Shown piece by piece: positions 42,476-44,055 of a DNA stretch of 44,055 nucleotides. The notes beneath the pieces are model-generated. The model did no database searches. It saw only the letters and a list, made by a program, of their open reading frames with translations, and was not told where the DNA came from. The first letter of the stretch is position 1; each line of letters starts with the position of its first letter. Both the position numbers and the translations under genes were made by a program. Source of the DNA: Brevibacterium sp. (GTDB taxonomy: Bacteria; Actinomycetota; Actinomycetes; Actinomycetales; Brevibacteriaceae); the NCBI GenBank assembly GCA_031179165.1, contig JAPSIC010000010.1, positions 1-44,055 of the forward strand, in the 5' to 3' direction.

Positions 42476-43414
42476 ATGAATCTGGAGCAGCTGGCGAGCT
42501 TCGTCGAGGTCGCCGAGACCGGTCATTTCACCAAGGCCGCCGCCAACCTTCACCTGGCCCAACCCTCCCTCAGCCGGCAGATCTCCACCCTGGAGAGGGA
42601 GCTCGGCGCCCGGCTGTTCACCCGCGCGCGTGGACACATCGGTCTCACGGATGCGGGCGAGACTCTGCTGCCGACGGCCCGCCGGATGCTCGCCGACGCG
42701 GAATCCGTCAAGGTCGACATGGCCGAGCTCGCGGGTCTGCGCCGGGGGCGGATCCGCCTCGGCGCCACCCCGACCCTGTGCGTGAGCCTGCTCGCCGAGG
42801 CGATCAGCAGGTTCCACGCCGAGCATCCCGGCATCCAGCTCGAGCTCATGGAGAAGGGCTCGCGTGAGCTCATCGCCGCACTCGGCGCAGGCCAGCTCGA
42901 CCTTGCCCTGGTCACCCGCACCCTCGACGCGGAGACGCTCGGCCCCCGACTGCGGACTCGGGGCCTGCTCGCCGAGGATCTCGTCGTGATCTCGGCGGAC
43001 ACCTCGGCGCTGGTCGAGGGTGACCGCGTCACCCTGGCCGAGGTCGCCTCGCTCCCCCAGATCGCCTTCCACCACGGCTACGACCTGCGGGCGGCCACCT
43101 CGGCGGCCTTCGAGGCGGCCGGGCTCGTCCCGAACGTCGTCGTCGAAGGGACGGAGATGGATGCGGCACTGCGGTTCGTCGAACGCGGGCTCGGGGTCGC
43201 GATCGTTCCGGCGATGGTGCTCGTCGACCGGCCGGGGCTGCGATCGGCGCAGCTGCTGGCACCGAGCCTGTCCCGGACGGTGAGCCTGGCCGCCCGCGCG
43301 GACGTGCGGGCGGCGGCGGCCGCCTCGGCGATGGAGGACACGATCCTGACGACCGCCGGGGCGCTCAGCTCGGAGGCGGCGGGCCTGGCGGACTACGTGC
43401 GGCTGATGCGGTAG
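42476..43414 (+). CDS. LysR family transcriptional regulator
   Basis: 312 aa from ATG 42476 (MNLEQLASFVEVAETGHF). The N-terminal winged helix-turn-helix has the typical FTKAAANLHLAQPSLSRQISTLERELGARLFTR run; the C-terminal effector domain includes LRRGRIRLGATPTLC and GLGVAIVPAMVL. It is divergent from the SdhA/NadB-like flavoprotein gene with only 76 bases between starts, the classic layout for a LysR regulator and its target. The ligand is unknown. Confidence 0.92.
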   Translation: MNLEQLASFVEVAETGHFTKAAANLHLAQPSLSRQISTLERELGARLFTRARGHIGLTDAGETLLPTARRMLADAESVKVDMAELAGLRRGRIRLGATPTLCVSLLAEAISRFHAEHPGIQLELMEKGSRELIAALGAGQLDLALVTRTLDAETLGPRLRTRGLLAEDLVVISADTSALVEGDRVTLAEVASLPQIAFHHGYDLRAATSAAFEAAGLVPNVVVEGTEMDAALRFVERGLGVAIVPAMVLVDRPGLRSAQLLAPSLSRTVSLAARADVRAAAAASAMEDTILTTAGALSSEAAGLADYVRLMR

Positions 43415-43513
43415 GCGGCGAGGATGTACGCCTAAGCCGCAGGATCGTCTCGTGCGGCGACTCCAGGTTCGGGCGAGGGCACGTGAACCCTGGACACATC
43501 TGAGCGGCGTGCG

Positions 43514-43519
43514 TAGCGT
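43514..43519 (+). promoter_or_regulatory. -10 box of a leaderless promoter for the small acidic protein gene
   Basis: TAGCGT, a 6-nt spacer TTGGGT and ATG 43526; no ribosome site. Confidence 0.65.
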
Positions 43520-43525
43520 TTGGGT

Positions 43526-43780
43526 ATGGGTGAACAGAATCGTGCAGACCATCACGACAATATGGACGAGGACACTGTCGAATCGCCGAGCAGCGAGACC
43601 GAGACCCGGCAGCGGCAGGACAAGCCGGGCGACAGTGAGACGCTGCGGGAGACCGATGTCAACGACGAGGCCGTGAGAACAACCCCCGGCACGGGCGGAC
43701 CCGATGATGCCGGCGACGTCGATGCCGACGACATCGAGTACCATCCGAAGGGCCGGCCGGACGACGAGCCCGCGGACTGA
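43526..43780 (+). CDS. Small acidic disordered protein of unknown function
   Basis: 84 aa from ATG 43526, chosen by the leaderless promoter spacing. Nearly a third of residues are Asp or Glu, with Thr, Gly and Pro; no hydrophobic core, so it is probably disordered. The end DDIEYHPKGRPDDEPAD is the most distinctive part. It resembles small actinobacterial proteins without known function. Strong promoter and terminator signals on either side support a real gene. Confidence 0.68.
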   Translation: MGEQNRADHHDNMDEDTVESPSSETETRQRQDKPGDSETLRETDVNDEAVRTTPGTGGPDDAGDVDADDIEYHPKGRPDDEPAD

Positions 43781-43807
43781 GAGCATCACCACCTGACCTG
43801 GAACCGG

Positions 43808-43846
43808 CGAGGGCCCCGAGGAGAGTTCATCTCCTCGGGGCCCTCG
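43808..43846. terminator. Very strong hairpin after the small acidic protein gene
   Basis: Perfect 16-bp stem (43808-43823 with 43831-43846) around a 7-base loop AGTTCAT, between convergent genes. No T tract follows on the plus strand. Confidence 0.75.
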
Positions 43847-43894
43847 TGGCAATCTCCAGTTCAGCTGCTGGGCTTTGGCCTGCTGGGTCTCAGG

Positions 43895-44055
43895 TCAGCC
43901 GGTGGGCCTGTCCCCGCGGTCGCCTGTATCGCCGTCGGTGTCCGCGCCTCCGGGACCGTTGCCGGTGCCGGGCAGGCCCTGGGACTTGCGGCGCATGAGG
44001 AGGACGACGATGACGATGATCGCCAGACCGCCGACGGCCAGGAGCACGATCATCG
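43895..44055 (-). CDS. C-terminal part of a membrane protein, cut by the window edge
   Basis: A minus-strand frame ends in TGA at 43895-43897 and is open to the window edge. It encodes a hydrophobic helix (IVLLAVGGLAIIVIVVLLM), RRK, then a Gly/Asp-rich tail. ATG 44053 is in frame, so a complete 52-residue protein is possible, but a longer protein extending past the window is as likely. Not identifiable. Confidence 0.5.
   Translation of the reverse strand, partial: MIVLLAVGGLAIIVIVVLLMRRKSQGLPGTGNGPGGADTDGDTGDRGDRPTG

Noticed and set aside
40519-42867. 782-codon plus-strand open frame
   Set aside because: It is antisense to the flavoprotein gene. In GC-rich DNA the reverse frames of real genes often lack stops. 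Its composition (Gly/Asp/Val-rich, no motifs) is that of a shadow.
43895-44000. LPGTG motif as a sortase signal
   Set aside because: The motif follows the hydrophobic helix and the basic residues instead of preceding them, so it would be in the cytosol. Chance.

Overview
The window comes from a high-GC Gram-positive actinobacterium. The evidence is about 65% GC over most of the DNA, a DUF3151 gene (an actinobacterial family), TagGH-type ABC exporters, an LCP (LytR-CpsA-Psr) ligase, an actinobacterial Holin-X protein, and several genes whose start codon sits exactly 6 nt behind a TANNNT -10 box (leaderless mRNAs). A Brevibacterium-like organism fits, but the genus is a guess from gene content and was not tested.

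Layout. (1) 1-3.1 kb, minus strand: end of a DUF3151 gene, a membrane-anchored GDPD-like pseudoenzyme, an ExoA-like family-2 glycosyltransferase and a hexapeptide acyltransferase. (2) 3.4-7.35 kb, plus strand: a CDP-glycerol glycerophosphotransferase coupled by ATGA to an alpha/beta-hydrolase-like protein. (3) 22.0-7.4 kb, minus strand: a long, tightly coupled run. In transcription order it is a CapD/WbpM-like dehydratase, a WecA/WbpL-like initiating transferase, two GT4 glycosyltransferases, ABC permease, ABC ATPase with a long tail, a DUF6270 protein, then a clearly lower-GC block (a fused CgeB-like/GT2 transferase and an asparagine-synthetase-like protein), ending in a GH79-like lipoprotein. 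(4) 22.2-26.8 kb: a second copy of the fused CgeB/GT2 transferase, then wecB and wecC, which make UDP-ManNAc and UDP-ManNAcA. (5) 29.8-26.9 kb, minus strand: a second wall-polymer ABC permease/ATPase pair with an alpha/beta hydrolase. (6) 29.8-36.3 kb: housekeeping genes (FAD oxidoreductase, rhodanese, VanZ-like protein, phosphoglucomutase, a frameshifted LCP protein, an MFS transporter). (7) 36.3-44 kb: an AztD-like lipoprotein, a three-gene stress/envelope set (disordered Ala-rich protein, Holin-X, DUF3618), a stand-alone SdhA/NadB-like flavoprotein divergent from a LysR regulator, and a small acidic protein.

How it fits together (inference): the 1-30 kb region is a wall-glycopolymer locus. 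WecB/WecC would supply ManNAcA, CapD would supply a 6-deoxy-4-keto-HexNAc-derived sugar, and the WecA-like enzyme would load the lipid carrier. The GT4 and CgeB/GT2 enzymes would extend the chain. The CDP-glycerol transferase would add glycerol phosphate. Two ABC exporters would move products out, and an LCP protein would attach polymer to peptidoglycan. The asparagine-synthetase-like protein could amidate a uronic acid, and the GH79-like lipoprotein could cleave or trim uronate linkages outside the cell.

Most worth a second look: the asparagine-synthetase-like/GH79 pair in the low-GC block, the paralogous CgeB-GT2 fusions, the degenerate GDPD protein, the six leaderless promoters with identical spacing, the LysR box over its own promoter, and the LCP frameshift. 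No tRNA, rRNA, CRISPR array, transposase or integrase was recognised.
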